From contig CP064980.1 in assembly GCA_016699535.1 (NCBI GenBank), positions 1,310,001 through 1,374,000 of the forward strand: 64,000 nucleotides of DNA. Reading direction: 5' to 3'. The DNA comes from Myxococcales bacterium (lineage in GTDB: Bacteria; Myxococcota_A; Polyangia; Polyangiales; GCA-016699535). Shown piece after piece: positions 1-7,499 of the stretch. Under the pieces are notes generated by a model. That model was not told where the DNA came from and did not search any database. It saw only the letters and a program-made list of their open reading frames with translations. The position numbers and the translations under genes are program-made. Each line of letters begins with the position of its first letter. Positions within the stretch are counted from its first letter, which is position 1.

Positions 1-547
<547 letters not shown>

Positions 548-605
548 TAAGCCTAAGGTGCGCATTGATACAAAACGCTCGAGACTAGAGTTGGAAGCAA
601 GAGCT

Positions 606-632
606 TCAAATCTTTCCTCAAGAAAGATTTGA
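606..632 (+). other. 23S-5S spacer hairpin
   Basis: TCAAATCTTTC (606-616) and GAAAGATTTGA (622-632) form an 11-bp perfect stem with a 5-nt loop. It lies in the 23S-5S spacer. It may be an rRNA processing stem; that role is an inference. Confidence 0.5.
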
Positions 633-686
633 GTGATGTAACTAACTAGTGTGTCATAAACAGCTCGATTTACGCTTTCTAAGATT

Positions 687-803
<117 letters not shown>

Positions 804-812
804 TAATTAACA

Positions 813-854
813 AAAGCCTCCAAAGATTTTCGTCTTTGGAGGCTTTTTTCTTTT
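813..854 (+). terminator. rrn operon intrinsic terminator
   Basis: AAAGCCTCCAAAGA and TCTTTGGAGGCTTT form a long GC-containing stem around a short loop, followed by TTTTTTCTTTT. It sits directly after 5S and ends the rRNA operon. The first hexanucleotide array starts only about 13 bp later. Confidence 0.92.
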
Positions 855-866
855 AACTTGGACTAC

Positions 867-1035
867 CTCGACTTGGACCTCGACCCCGACCTCGACCTCG
901 ACCTCGACCTCGACCTCGACTTCGACCTCGACTTCGACTTCGACTTCGATTTCGATTTCGATTTCGATTTCGATTTCGATTTCGATTTCGATTTCGATTT
1001 CGATTTCGATTTCGATTTCGATTTCGATTTCGATT
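867..1035. repeat. Hexanucleotide array 1, (TCGANN)28
   Basis: About 28 tandem 6-bp units of TCGA plus a dinucleotide. Two early units carry point variants (TGGA at 874, CCGA at 886). The dinucleotide changes along the array: mostly CC at the left, a mixed CC/CT zone near 920-945, then uniform TT from 950 to the right end. Unlike the other arrays it has no conserved block before it on the + strand. It lies between the rrn terminator and the S23-family gene. Confidence 0.95.
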
Positions 1036-1112
1036 GATGGTGGCGCAACTGGATCTGCGTCTGGCCGATAACCCAGCGAATGGGCAATCGATCAAAGCTG
1101 AAGCATTTCCTC

Positions 1113-1143
1113 AATCTCCTTCCCGCGCGGGTGAAAGGAGATT
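1113..1143 (+). promoter_or_regulatory. Hairpin sequestering the S23-gene ribosome binding site
   Basis: AATCTCCTT (1113-1121) is the exact reverse complement of AAGGAGATT (1135-1143). The right arm contains the Shine-Dalgarno AGGAG (1136-1140), 9 bp before the ATG at 1150. The loop holds the self-complementary CCCGCGCGGG. If this folds in the mRNA, the ribosome site is closed. Regulation by this fold is an inference. Confidence 0.6.
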
Positions 1144-1149
1144 TCGAAA

Positions 1150-1503
1150 ATGCATGATTCACACGATGACAATCGCCTGCCCATTCAGCGCCTTGAGGTT
1201 TACGCCTTGGCGAAAGACTTTGCCCGCATGGTTCACGAAGCCGGTATCAAAGATCGAGAACTTCGCGATCAAGCAACCCGCGCGTCAAAATCAGTCTTCC
1301 TTCATCTCTGCGAAGGCTTGCCAAACAAAGGCACCGCCATGCGCCGCAAATATTTCACCGGTGCTCAAAACTCCCTGAATGAGACCGTCGGCGCCATCGA
1401 CCTCGCCGAAGCCATCGGCTCAACCAGTCCCGAGCACAGCCAAGAACTGCAAAGCCTTGCACTGCGATTGCATCAGATCATCGCTGCTTTGATGAGGAAG
1501 TAG
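1150..1503 (+). CDS. Four-helix-bundle protein, S23/IVS family
   Basis: A 117-residue, helix-rich protein resembling the family (PF05635/TIGR02436) first known from intervening sequences of bacterial 23S rRNA. Family-like features are the N-terminal helix with YALAKDFARMV, a central RASKSVFLHLCEG stretch, and the NETVGAIDLAEAIG and C-terminal amphipathic helices. The molecular function of the family is not settled; members form pentameric four-helix bundles and often occur free of rRNA. Here the gene lies just downstream of an rRNA operon rather than inside 23S. The ATG at 1150 follows AGGAG by 9 bp, and that site sits in a hairpin. Confidence 0.85.
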   Translation: MHDSHDDNRLPIQRLEVYALAKDFARMVHEAGIKDRELRDQATRASKSVFLHLCEGLPNKGTAMRRKYFTGAQNSLNETVGAIDLAEAIGSTSPEHSQELQSLALRLHQIIAALMRK

Positions 1504-1530
1504 TTCGGAATCTTGCAAGTTAATTCAATT

Positions 1531-2439
1531 CTAGCCAACTTTGTCTATTTTTGCGGGATTTGACAGTTTGTTTGCAATGCTCCGAACGCCGGTAATTTCC
1601 TGTTCACTCTCTGAATAGATTGTTTCCACGGCAATATGCTTTTTTGTTTTGTCGCTAACTGTTTGAGGTTTTACGAACAGATTAGTGTAGTCGGTGGTAC
1701 AGTGTTTTTCTTGAATTTCAGGAAACTTTTTCCAAGCTAGTCGAGTGTAAATCTTTTGGAACGACTTGGCGTAGAAACTCTTGGCTTCTTCGGGCCAGTC
1801 ATCTCGGTGCCCCATTGCAAGCTCTGCGCACTTTCGGGATATATAGACAATCAAATCAGAAATCTGAACCATAGGATTCCTTCGCGAATCAACATGGTAG
1901 CCAAATTCCACTAGCCGCTTGAGGCGAGCATTTTTCGTCCCAAACCTTTTTTCTCTAAGCAGATCATGGATTTCGTGTTCTAAATCCTTTTTTTGGTCGA
2001 GTATGACCATTCCTCGAGCTGTGCTTCCTTTCCTATCCCTAATATATTTCTCGAGATATCCTGTGAGGTAGTCCAGTCCCAAAATGTAGGGAGAGCTTCC
2101 TTCAGAAAGACCTTTCTTTGGCACTATCGCAATGTGACAGTCGTGATTTAGATCGCTAATTAGATCTAGTACGTCCGTAGCAAACTTATTGCGCGTTTCT
2201 CTAGACCATCCTTCGAAATATCCTTCTCCGTCAGGAGAAAGAAGTTGATTAGCATGAAGTTCAAAGTTATCAGGAACGCCTTGGGGTAAGAGTTCCTCCA
2301 AAAGGTCATTGAAGTCTTTATTGGTTTTGAACCATCGCTCGTCGCTAACGGTGATCCCTCCTAATACAAAAATTGGTTCTTGATGATCTTTCGCTTGTTT
2401 GCCATCACAGCCGGATTCGTCCAAATAACAAAAATGCAT
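1531..2439 (-). CDS. DUF3800 domain protein
   Basis: A 302-residue protein beginning with the diagnostic MHFCYLDESG strand and carrying the later QISDLIVYISRK segment typical of DUF3800 (PF12686). The family is thought to have an RNase H-like fold and is frequent in accessory and defence regions; its reaction is unproven. I placed the start at the ATG at 2439 because the DESG motif normally stands within the first dozen residues; an upstream in-frame ATG at 2511 would add 24 unrelated residues. A 14-bp inverted repeat abuts this start. It is convergent with the S23 gene and divergent from the Rap1a-like gene. Confidence 0.8.
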   Translation of the reverse strand: MHFCYLDESGCDGKQAKDHQEPIFVLGGITVSDERWFKTNKDFNDLLEELLPQGVPDNFELHANQLLSPDGEGYFEGWSRETRNKFATDVLDLISDLNHDCHIAIVPKKGLSEGSSPYILGLDYLTGYLEKYIRDRKGSTARGMVILDQKKDLEHEIHDLLREKRFGTKNARLKRLVEFGYHVDSRRNPMVQISDLIVYISRKCAELAMGHRDDWPEEAKSFYAKSFQKIYTRLAWKKFPEIQEKHCTTDYTNLFVKPQTVSDKTKKHIAVETIYSESEQEITGVRSIANKLSNPAKIDKVG

Positions 2440-2453
2440 CCTACAACTGTAGG
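2440..2453. promoter_or_regulatory. Inverted repeat at DUF3800 start
   Basis: CCTACA-AC-TGTAGG is a perfect 6-bp inverted repeat with a 2-bp spacer, directly before the chosen DUF3800 start codon. Its position would suit an operator or a leader hairpin. Function is inferred from position only. Confidence 0.35.
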
Positions 2454-2700
2454 TGAGCACTATGCTTCTTCGCAATTCTGCGCGTGTTGTCAGTAAGCTG
2501 TGGTGTGGCACTGTGCTTCGATGTCCCGTTCGAAAAGGAAGATTCTTGGGACGGGCCTAGCTTTTTGGTATTTGCAAACCGTTCCCGGAGCAACTGGCCA
2601 TTCAGGCGAATGTGGGTTTGATCTTACTTCCTACGTCGGTAGCCCACCCAATTTTCCATGTTCAGTTGAGTTACGTCGTCGAGCTTGGCAAGCTTCATAT

Positions 2701-3096
2701 ATGGCATCAAAGTTTTTTCTAGTGTTGTTTGTATGTGGATCTGTTTTGTTTTGCGCATCGCAATGCTTTGCGTTGAGGACCGTAGGCGAGGTCTACTCTG
2801 ATTGTAAAGGCCTCGATAAAATCAAAACAGTTGTCAAAAACAGTGGTATTGGCGATCTTAAGATCACCTTTTGTTTGGGTTACGTCAGAGGTGCTTTCGA
2901 AATGCTTGCAACCCTAAATTATGCACATGAACTTCGGTCGCTTTGCGTCCCCCCGAAAGCAGACGTGAGTACGGGAAAAATTGTTCGATTGTGGCAAAAA
3001 TGGGTTGAGCAACATCCAAAGAGCATGCGTAAACAGCCTTTTAGCGTGAGTTTTATCCGCGCTATGGAAGACGCTTTCCCTTGTGAGAAACAATAG
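2701..3096 (+). CDS. Secreted Rap1a/Tai-like protein
   Basis: A 131-residue protein with a clear Sec signal (hydrophobic stretch FFLVLFVCGSVLF, then CASQCFA). The mature part has the Rap1a/Tai layout: FCLGYVRGAFEML, a central cysteine in LCVPP, and a C-terminal RAMEDAFPC. Rap1a-type proteins (PF18602) were defined as periplasmic immunity proteins against type VI secretion amidases, but many homologues are orphans, as here with no effector beside it. Upstream in-frame codons exist to 2500, but the signal peptide fixes the start at 2701. A solo end of the AAGGTGTC repeat begins 3 bp after the stop. Confidence 0.75.
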   Translation: MASKFFLVLFVCGSVLFCASQCFALRTVGEVYSDCKGLDKIKTVVKNSGIGDLKITFCLGYVRGAFEMLATLNYAHELRSLCVPPKADVSTGKIVRLWQKWVEQHPKSMRKQPFSVSFIRAMEDAFPCEKQ

Positions 3097-3099
3097 GAA

Positions 3100-3107
3100 A
3101 AGGTGTC
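3100..3107 (+). repeat. Solo end of AAGGTGTC element
   Basis: AAGGTGTC, the left terminus of the 60-bp element seen complete at 4441, 7149 and 13361, stands alone 3 bp after the Rap1a-like stop. No matching right end is visible before array 2. Confidence 0.45.
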
Positions 3108-3149
3108 AGGTAAGGTTTTTTGTATTTTTGATGTTGAATCCACTTGATC

Positions 3150-3245
3150 GCTAAGGCGGCCCGGGTAGTGCCCTTTCGAAGTCGAAGTCGAAGTCGAAGT
3201 CGAAGTCGAAGTCGAAGTCGAAGTCGAAGTCGAAGTCGAAGTCGA
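3150..3245 (+). repeat. Leader block plus hexanucleotide array 2, (TCGAAG)12
   Basis: Twelve TCGAAG units run from 3176 to 3245. They follow a diverged copy of the block found before other arrays: CTTGATCGCTAAGGCGG, then CGGGTAGTGCCCTTTCGAAG. The array ends 58 bp before the higB promoter. Confidence 0.93.
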
Positions 3246-3303
3246 AAATTTACGAGCTAGTTCTGCCATTTGGGCCTGAGGAACAGGTCTTCCCAAAAAC
3301 TGT

Positions 3304-3332
3304 TTGACGTGGTTATGGTATTATCGTATGCT
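3304..3332 (+). promoter_or_regulatory. Candidate higBA promoter
   Basis: TTGACG (3304-3309), a 17-bp spacer and TATGCT (3327-3332). A transcript would start near 3339, exactly at the GTG I chose for higB, which points to a leaderless mRNA. Inferred from sequence match only. Confidence 0.45.
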
Positions 3333-3338
3333 GATAAA

Positions 3339-3629
3339 GTGATAAAAAGCTTTGGAAATCAGCTAGCGGAGGACCTGTACGACGATAAAAGCACAAGGGT
3401 GGTAAGGAAGTTCCCTGCAGAACTACGCCGAGTAACTCGACGAAAGCTTCTTTATCTTCACGATGCTGCAGAGCTCACAGATTTACGGGTTCCTCCAGGA
3501 AATCGATTGGAAGCATTGAAGGGAGATATGAAAGGCCTACATAGCATACGAGTCAATAAGCAATGGCGGGTAGTGTTTCGCTGGTCTGAAGGCGACGCAT
3601 ATGAAGTGCAAGTGTTGGATTACCACTAA
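3339..3629 (+). CDS. higB: HigB-type toxin (RelE/ParE superfamily)
   Basis: A 96-residue plasmid-maintenance toxin, family HigB: a ribosome-dependent mRNA interferase that is neutralised by HigA. Diagnostic residues are the opening MIKSF, DLRVPPGNRLEALKGD in the middle, SIRVNKQWRVVFRW and the terminal VLDYH. I chose the GTG at 3339 because the family starts with M-I-K-S-F and a promoter-like pair places transcription start there; ATG at 3315 would add eight residues. higA follows after 12 bp in the same direction, the usual toxin-first order of this class. The module sits between hexanucleotide arrays 2 and 3. Confidence 0.93.
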   Translation: MIKSFGNQLAEDLYDDKSTRVVRKFPAELRRVTRRKLLYLHDAAELTDLRVPPGNRLEALKGDMKGLHSIRVNKQWRVVFRWSEGDAYEVQVLDYH

Positions 3630-3641
3630 AAGGAGTAAACG

Positions 3642-3905
3642 ATGAGGCAACCGAAAAACCCATTCCATCCCGGCGAAATATTGCTCGAGGAGTTCCTTGA
3701 GCCGGCGGGAATTACGCAAACGGCCTTTGCTGAGCAATTGGGCTGGACGAAGGCTCGGCTCAACGAACTCATCAAAGGCAAGCGGGGCATCACCGCCGAT
3801 GCGGCTTTGGACCTTGCCGAGGCGCTAGGAACGACGGCTAAGCTATGGATGAATCTTCAGGCGACTTACGATTTGGACCAAGCAAAGAAAAAACGGGCGG
3901 CATAG
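3642..3905 (+). CDS. higA: HigA-type antitoxin, HTH-XRE
   Basis: An 87-residue antitoxin and DNA-binding autorepressor partnered with HigB. It has the family opening NPFHPGEILLEEFLEP, followed by a helix-turn-helix (roughly residues 24-60, TQTAFAEQLGWTKARLNELI) and the LWMNLQATYDL tail. AAAGGAG lies 7-10 bp before the ATG. It is co-transcribed with higB. Confidence 0.93.
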   Translation: MRQPKNPFHPGEILLEEFLEPAGITQTAFAEQLGWTKARLNELIKGKRGITADAALDLAEALGTTAKLWMNLQATYDLDQAKKKRAA

Positions 3906-3927
3906 TTCGTTTGAGTGAGGTTGATTC

Positions 3928-4194
3928 GTGAGCACTGGAGCCAACACTTCGGTATTTGAGGCTAAGGCCAAATCAGTATCGTTCGATGCAGATTATATGT
4001 GGGTCGATTTGATTGATGGCCGTCGATTGGCGGTTCCATTGTCATTTTTTCCACGTTTACGTTCCGCCACAGAGGAGCAACGAAAAGAGCTTGTGATTAG
4101 TGGTGGCGGCGTAGGGCTGCATTGGGAAGTGCTTGACGAAGATATTTCGGTTCCACATCTACTCTCAGGCTTGCCTTCGGTCGAAGCCGCCTAA
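3928..4194 (+). CDS. DUF2442 domain protein
   Basis: An 88-residue protein matching DUF2442 (PF10387): a short beta-rich domain with DGRRLAVPLSFFPRL and the closing GLHWEVLDEDISVPHLL. Members commonly sit beside DUF4160 proteins in toxin-antitoxin-like pairs. No DUF4160 gene is visible here; instead it follows higA by 22 bp on the same strand and may be co-transcribed. The start is the GTG at 3928. Function is not established. Confidence 0.8.
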   Translation: MSTGANTSVFEAKAKSVSFDADYMWVDLIDGRRLAVPLSFFPRLRSATEEQRKELVISGGGVGLHWEVLDEDISVPHLLSGLPSVEAA

Positions 4195-4440
4195 CATCAA
4201 TAGCTACCCGTGCAAGCTCGTAAACAAACCATCGCACGTGGTGTTTCGCCAGAAAAAGTGCTCCGGAAGATTGCACTGCTGCTTCCTGCGCATTGAAATT
4301 CACGAAGGTGTTTTTTCCGATGGTGACTAGCGCTAAAAGCTCACATTCACCTGTCTATTGCTTCCAAGTGTGACCTTTTTTTCTGAGACCGGTTCGCCCA
4401 ACATAGGCTCTACAATCCGCAACAAAAAAGGTGTCGAAAA

Positions 4441-4622
4441 AAGGTGTCGGGTCGCTTCATGTAGACAGCTTAACTTTACTTGGACTTCCGGGAACACCTT
4501 ACTTAATTCTTAGGATATGAATTGCGGAAGCAGAAACCAAAAAGGGGGCGGGCTGGGTTTCTATGTTTTTTGATGACGCGTGCGCTTGACGGATGAGGCG
4601 GTCGGGGTAGTTCTTTTTTCGA
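4441..4622 (+). repeat. Dispersed repeat, copy 1 (AAGGTGTC element plus array leader)
   Basis: A 60-bp element with imperfect terminal inverted repeats (AAGGTGTC at 4441, AACACCTT at 4493) is followed by about 120 bp of shared sequence ending in the array leader CTTGACGGATGAGGCGG and CTTTTTTCGAAG. Nearly the same 180 bp recurs at 7149 and, more diverged, at 13361. An extra AAGGTGTC stands just before it at 4429. Confidence 0.88.
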
Positions 4623-4730
4623 AGTCGAAGTCGAAGTCGAAGTCGAAGTCGAAGTCGAAGTCGAAGTCGAAGTCGAAGTCGAAGTCGAAGTCGAAGTCGA
4701 AGTCGAAGTCGAAGTCGAAGCCGAAGTCGA
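4619..4730 (+). repeat. Hexanucleotide array 3, (TCGAAG)19
   Basis: Nineteen units from 4619 to 4730, with one CCGA variant near the right end (4721). It ends 11 bp from the stop codon of the convergent YgiT-type antitoxin gene. In frame with its leader it would encode a short peptide ending in a Ser-Lys dipeptide run. Confidence 0.95.
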
Positions 4731-4741
4731 AAGGAAGTGGC

Positions 4742-4966
4742 TTAGGCGGCGTATTGCCGGACGTCGAGTTCTACGCCTGATTGGACGGACTGCTCTGCCA
4801 GCTTGAGGAGCGCTGCAGCTACTTCTTCATCGACGTACTGCTCGCCGCAGTTATCGCAAATCTGCGCTGGGACATTCTTTACGATCACTGTAACGTCGCC
4901 ACGCTGTAGGGTTTGTGTCACGTAGCCCGCTGCTGTTTCACCATGGGCGCAAATTGTACATTTCAT
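4742..4966 (-). CDS. YgiT-type zinc-finger antitoxin (MqsA-like)
   Basis: A 74-residue protein with two CxxC zinc-binding pairs, CTIC near residue 3 and CDNC near residue 39, followed by GEQYVDEE and a C-terminal helix. This is the N-terminal zinc domain of MqsA/YgiT antitoxins without the C-terminal HTH. It is translationally coupled to the toxin gene upstream: its ATG overlaps the toxin stop as ATGA. AAGGAAAG precedes the ATG. A near-identical paralogue lies at 13647-13859. It presumably binds the DUF4258 toxin. Confidence 0.85.
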   Translation of the reverse strand: MKCTICAHGETAAGYVTQTLQRGDVTVIVKNVPAQICDNCGEQYVDEEVAAALLKLAEQSVQSGVELDVRQYAA

Positions 4967-5244
4967 GTTTCTTTCCTTCTCACGCGAAACCCTGGTTGCC
5001 ATTTTAGCACACTCGGCTCGTACACGGTAATCACTACTGTTTCCGAGGCTTTTTTGTTTTTTGCAGCGACAACATGAAGCATCCTATCCCCTAAATCTCC
5101 GAGATACAGAGCACTCGGAAAGGGTTTGTCATCGGAATAGTTCTCGATTTTATCGTCTTGCTCTAAAACTTGCCTGACGTCTTGCACAGAAACTGCGCGC
5201 TCGAACATTCTTTGAAGCGCATGTGCCCGAAACACCAACTTCAT
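4963..5244 (-). CDS. DUF4258 toxin
   Basis: A 93-residue basic protein of the DUF4258 family, a RelE/MqsR-like fold. Typical parts are HALQRMFERAVSVQDVRQVLE near the start, YSDDKPFPSALYLG in the middle, and VVITVYEPSVLKWQPGF at the end. Together with the overlapping antitoxin gene it forms a toxin-first module; a role as an RNA-cleaving toxin is inferred from family and context. AGGAGA stands about 10 bp before the ATG. A decayed copy lies at 13856-14138. Confidence 0.82.
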   Translation of the reverse strand: MKLVFRAHALQRMFERAVSVQDVRQVLEQDDKIENYSDDKPFPSALYLGDLGDRMLHVVAAKNKKASETVVITVYEPSVLKWQPGFRVRRKET

Positions 5245-5465
5245 CTCGGAATTCTCCTACGGATCCTTTTGTTTACATTGACTAGGAGTCGGTTGAACGG
5301 TGATGAACGGACCAAAACACTGATAAACTTGGCCTCTTCGATATTTTGCTCTCGTCGATAGCTCAACAGTGCCTTCATCGCCGTAGAGCATACCATGAAA
5401 ACAAGAAGACATATTAACTCAGAAACTCCAGCGGAAAAGTTAGTTTTTCGTGTTTGTTATGCTGA

Positions 5466-5620
5466 ATCGCTTGACGAATTGGGTGGCTAGGATAGTTCCC
5501 TTTCGAAGTCGAAGTCGAAGTCGAAGTCGAAGTCGAAGTCGAAGTCGAAGTCGAAGTCGAAGTCGAAGTCGAAGTCGAAGTCGAAGTCGAAGTCGAAGTC
5601 GAAGTCGAAGTCGAAGTCGA
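5466..5620 (+). repeat. Leader block plus hexanucleotide array 4, (TCGAAG)20
   Basis: Twenty TCGAAG units from 5503 to 5620, the longest AG-type array. The preceding block is a diverged leader: CGCTTGACGAATTGGGTGGC, then GATAGTTCCCTTTCGAAG. It separates the DUF4258 module from the AbrB-Doc module. Confidence 0.94.
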
Positions 5621-5725
5621 AGTGCATCCCAATTCCGCCAATTTGTTCCTTGAAGGTTGGGACCTGCTTATTAAGTACTTGAAATTATTGTTGAAATAGA
5701 AATTCTCCCTAAGTTTTGCGCATGT

Positions 5726-5743
5726 TATAACATATGTTATACT
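5726..5743 (+). promoter_or_regulatory. Palindromic operator over the AbrB-Doc promoter
   Basis: TATAACATATGTTATA (5726-5741) is a perfect 16-bp palindrome overlapping a -10-like TATACT (5738-5743). The AbrB-type ATG is at 5750, where transcription would be expected to start, and there is no Shine-Dalgarno. This suits autoregulation by the antitoxin and a leaderless transcript; both are inferences. Confidence 0.55.
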
Positions 5744-5749
5744 ATTAAT

Positions 5750-5974
5750 ATGGCGAAACTTAAAGTCACAGCGATTGGAAACTCTTCGGGGGTTATTCTA
5801 CCGAATGACCTACTCGCCAAATTGCGAGTTAATCGCGGCGATCATCTCTACCTTATCGAGACACCATCTGGCTTTGAGCTTTCACCTTATGATCCGGACT
5901 TCGAAGAACAAATGGAAGCAGCCGAGAAGATCATGCGTCGTGACCGCACTGTGTTAAAGAAGTTGTCGGAGTAA
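5750..5974 (+). CDS. AbrB/MazE-type antitoxin
   Basis: A 74-residue antitoxin with an N-terminal swapped-hairpin AbrB/MazE DNA-binding domain (KVTAIGNSSGVILPNDLLAKLRVNRGD, about residues 4-31) and an acidic/basic helical tail that should cap the toxin. It precedes the doc gene by 6 bp. Doc toxins of phage P1 pair with Phd; the pairing with an AbrB-fold antitoxin is a known alternative. A 16-bp palindrome overlaps the promoter. Confidence 0.9.
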   Translation: MAKLKVTAIGNSSGVILPNDLLAKLRVNRGDHLYLIETPSGFELSPYDPDFEEQMEAAEKIMRRDRTVLKKLSE

Positions 5975-5980
5975 CGGTCG

Positions 5981-6382
5981 TTGTCCCGGAAGATGAACTG
6001 GGTATGGATCCGACAGGATGTCTTCTATGCCGTCCACAAAAGACAGCTGGCTGAACATGGTGGCCTAGGTGGTGTACGCGATCATGCGTTACTCGAGTCT
6101 GCGATGATCCGACCACAAAACTTGGCTCTGTATGAATCAACCGCGGATTTAGCTGATTTAGCTAGCGCATATGCAACCGGGATCGTGAAGAACCACCCCT
6201 TCGTGGATGGCAACAAAAGAGTCGCTCATGTCGTTTACCAGTTATTCCTTGAGCTTAATGGCTACACTAGTGGATGGGCGGAGACCGAAAAATACCAAAG
6301 GATGCTCCAGCTTTCAGCCAGTAAGATGACGGAGCAAAAGTTTGCTGAGTTGCTACGTCCCTCGCTGAAACCAAAGCAATAA
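5981..6382 (+). CDS. doc: Doc/Fic-family toxin
   Basis: A 133-residue death-on-curing protein. It has the Fic-fold active-site motif HPFVDGNKR (His near residue 72), and the family N-terminal GGLGGVRDHALLESA. P1 Doc phosphorylates EF-Tu and stops translation; that activity is assumed by homology. The TTG at 5981 is preferred because GGAG (5968-5971) stands 9 bp before it; the ATG at 5993 would remove four residues and has only an adjacent purine run. It is co-directional with the AbrB-type antitoxin. Confidence 0.92.
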   Translation: MSRKMNWVWIRQDVFYAVHKRQLAEHGGLGGVRDHALLESAMIRPQNLALYESTADLADLASAYATGIVKNHPFVDGNKRVAHVVYQLFLELNGYTSGWAETEKYQRMLQLSASKMTEQKFAELLRPSLKPKQ

Positions 6383-6638
6383 TACAAATCAGGTGATGGA
6401 ACCCACGTTTGGTAAACCGAGCAGGTTTTATTCGCTACCGTTGCCGTGACGATCTCGGTTGTCGTTGCAGATTCTAAAAAGGTGCCAACGACTTTTGGAC
6501 GGATTAGAGCAGCTCCGACTGTTTGAAATCGGAAAATCGAAGAAGGGATGTTTTCATTCATCGATCCTCCCGACATCGTCCAAGGTTATTTTTTTGTTTT
6601 GCAAGCAACTGCGGACTTGGGCGGGCGATAAGGGGTTC

Positions 6639-7142
6639 ATGTGTACGAAGAAGCAAGGGGAGGAGCGAGACAGTCTAAGCCACTTCGCGCGAGTGAGCCG
6701 GATGCTGAAGAAGGAAGACTTACTGATAGTTGCCCTAGCGTTTGCATGTGCAGCAAGTCTAGCAACGCGACTTTTAGCACCCGGTTTAGTGTTGCTTATT
6801 TTGGGGCTTGTTTTGGTCGGATTGCCCCTTTTCCTTCACATCGTAGTGCACATGGTCGCGATCATTCGTGCGCAAAGTTTGGGCAAACGTTTGATTCCCA
6901 GGGTCCTGCTGTCCCATCTATTGCTGTTTCTTTGTTTCGCTACACAGACAGAATCTCGCGATATTGGCCCATCCTACAGCGGTCTTTCCATCTTATTGTC
7001 TCGGGTCGGCGTCGATTACCAGCCATCGTATGGTGAAATCCAATTGTTTGTTTCCGGCGGTTTCGGATTCCTCCTCGTAATTTCTTGGTATTCTATTTTC
7101 GCAGGAAGAAAGCGACTGCGAAAAGGCGACACGCACCAATAG
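6639..7142 (+). CDS. Hypothetical membrane protein
   Basis: About 167 residues with four probable membrane helices: DLLIVALAFACAASLATRLL, LVLLILGLVLVGLPLFLHIV, VLLSHLLLFLCFA, and FGFLLVISWYSIF, then a basic tail. I do not recognise a family. AAGGGG stands 6 bp before the ATG at 6639; ATG at 6702 is an alternative start just before the first helix. The 255 bp between doc and this gene contain no ORF I can support, only a short match near 6388 to a sequence near 12012. The stop is 6 bp before dispersed-repeat copy 2. Confidence 0.5.
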   Translation: MCTKKQGEERDSLSHFARVSRMLKKEDLLIVALAFACAASLATRLLAPGLVLLILGLVLVGLPLFLHIVVHMVAIIRAQSLGKRLIPRVLLSHLLLFLCFATQTESRDIGPSYSGLSILLSRVGVDYQPSYGEIQLFVSGGFGFLLVISWYSIFAGRKRLRKGDTHQ

Positions 7143-7148
7143 GTGCAA

Positions 7149-7345
7149 AAGGTGTCGGGTCGCTTCATGTAGACAGCTTAACTTTACTTGGACTTCCGGG
7201 GACACCTTACTTAGTTCTTAGGATATGAATTGCGGAAGCAGAAACCGAAAAAGGGTCAGGCTAGGTTTCTATGTTTTTTGATGACGCGTGCGCTTGACGG
7301 ATGAGGCGGCCAGGGTAGTTCTTTTTCGAAGTCGAAGTCGCTCGA
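7149..7345 (+). repeat. Dispersed repeat, copy 2, with degenerate array
   Basis: The 60-bp element (AAGGTGTC at 7149, GACACCTT ending at 7208) and about 120 bp of shared sequence are nearly identical to copy 1 at 4441. The leader CTTGACGGATGAGGCGG is followed by only two full TCGAAG units and broken remnants (7326-7345). Expansion seems to have failed or the array has collapsed. Confidence 0.88.
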
Positions 7346-7467
7346 ATAGGGGACGAGAGGGAAAGGGCTAAGTACGCGGAGGTTAGCAACCTTCTTTATT
7401 ATAGAATCTATCATTGTATAATAGGTTTTATCAGTAAAATCTGTAAAAAACCGTATTTTATTAGCAT

Positions 7468-7488
7468 TACTATCAAACTATGATAGTA
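7468..7488 (+). promoter_or_regulatory. Inverted-repeat operator upstream of abiEi
   Basis: TACTATCA-AACTA-TGATAGTA is a perfect 8-bp inverted repeat covering a -10-like TATGAT (7479-7484). It lies 11 bp before the abiEi ATG. AbiEi proteins bind inverted repeats upstream of their own operon and repress it, so this is the expected operator. A second TATAAT stands at 7417-7422. Confidence 0.6.
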
Positions 7489-7499
7489 TCTGTAATGTA

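Noticed and set aside
853..1162. Minus-strand ORFs through array 1 (Arg-Asn and Ser-Lys runs)
   Set aside because: Hexamer arrays stay open in most frames, and no ribosome site or conserved leader is found on that strand for array 1.
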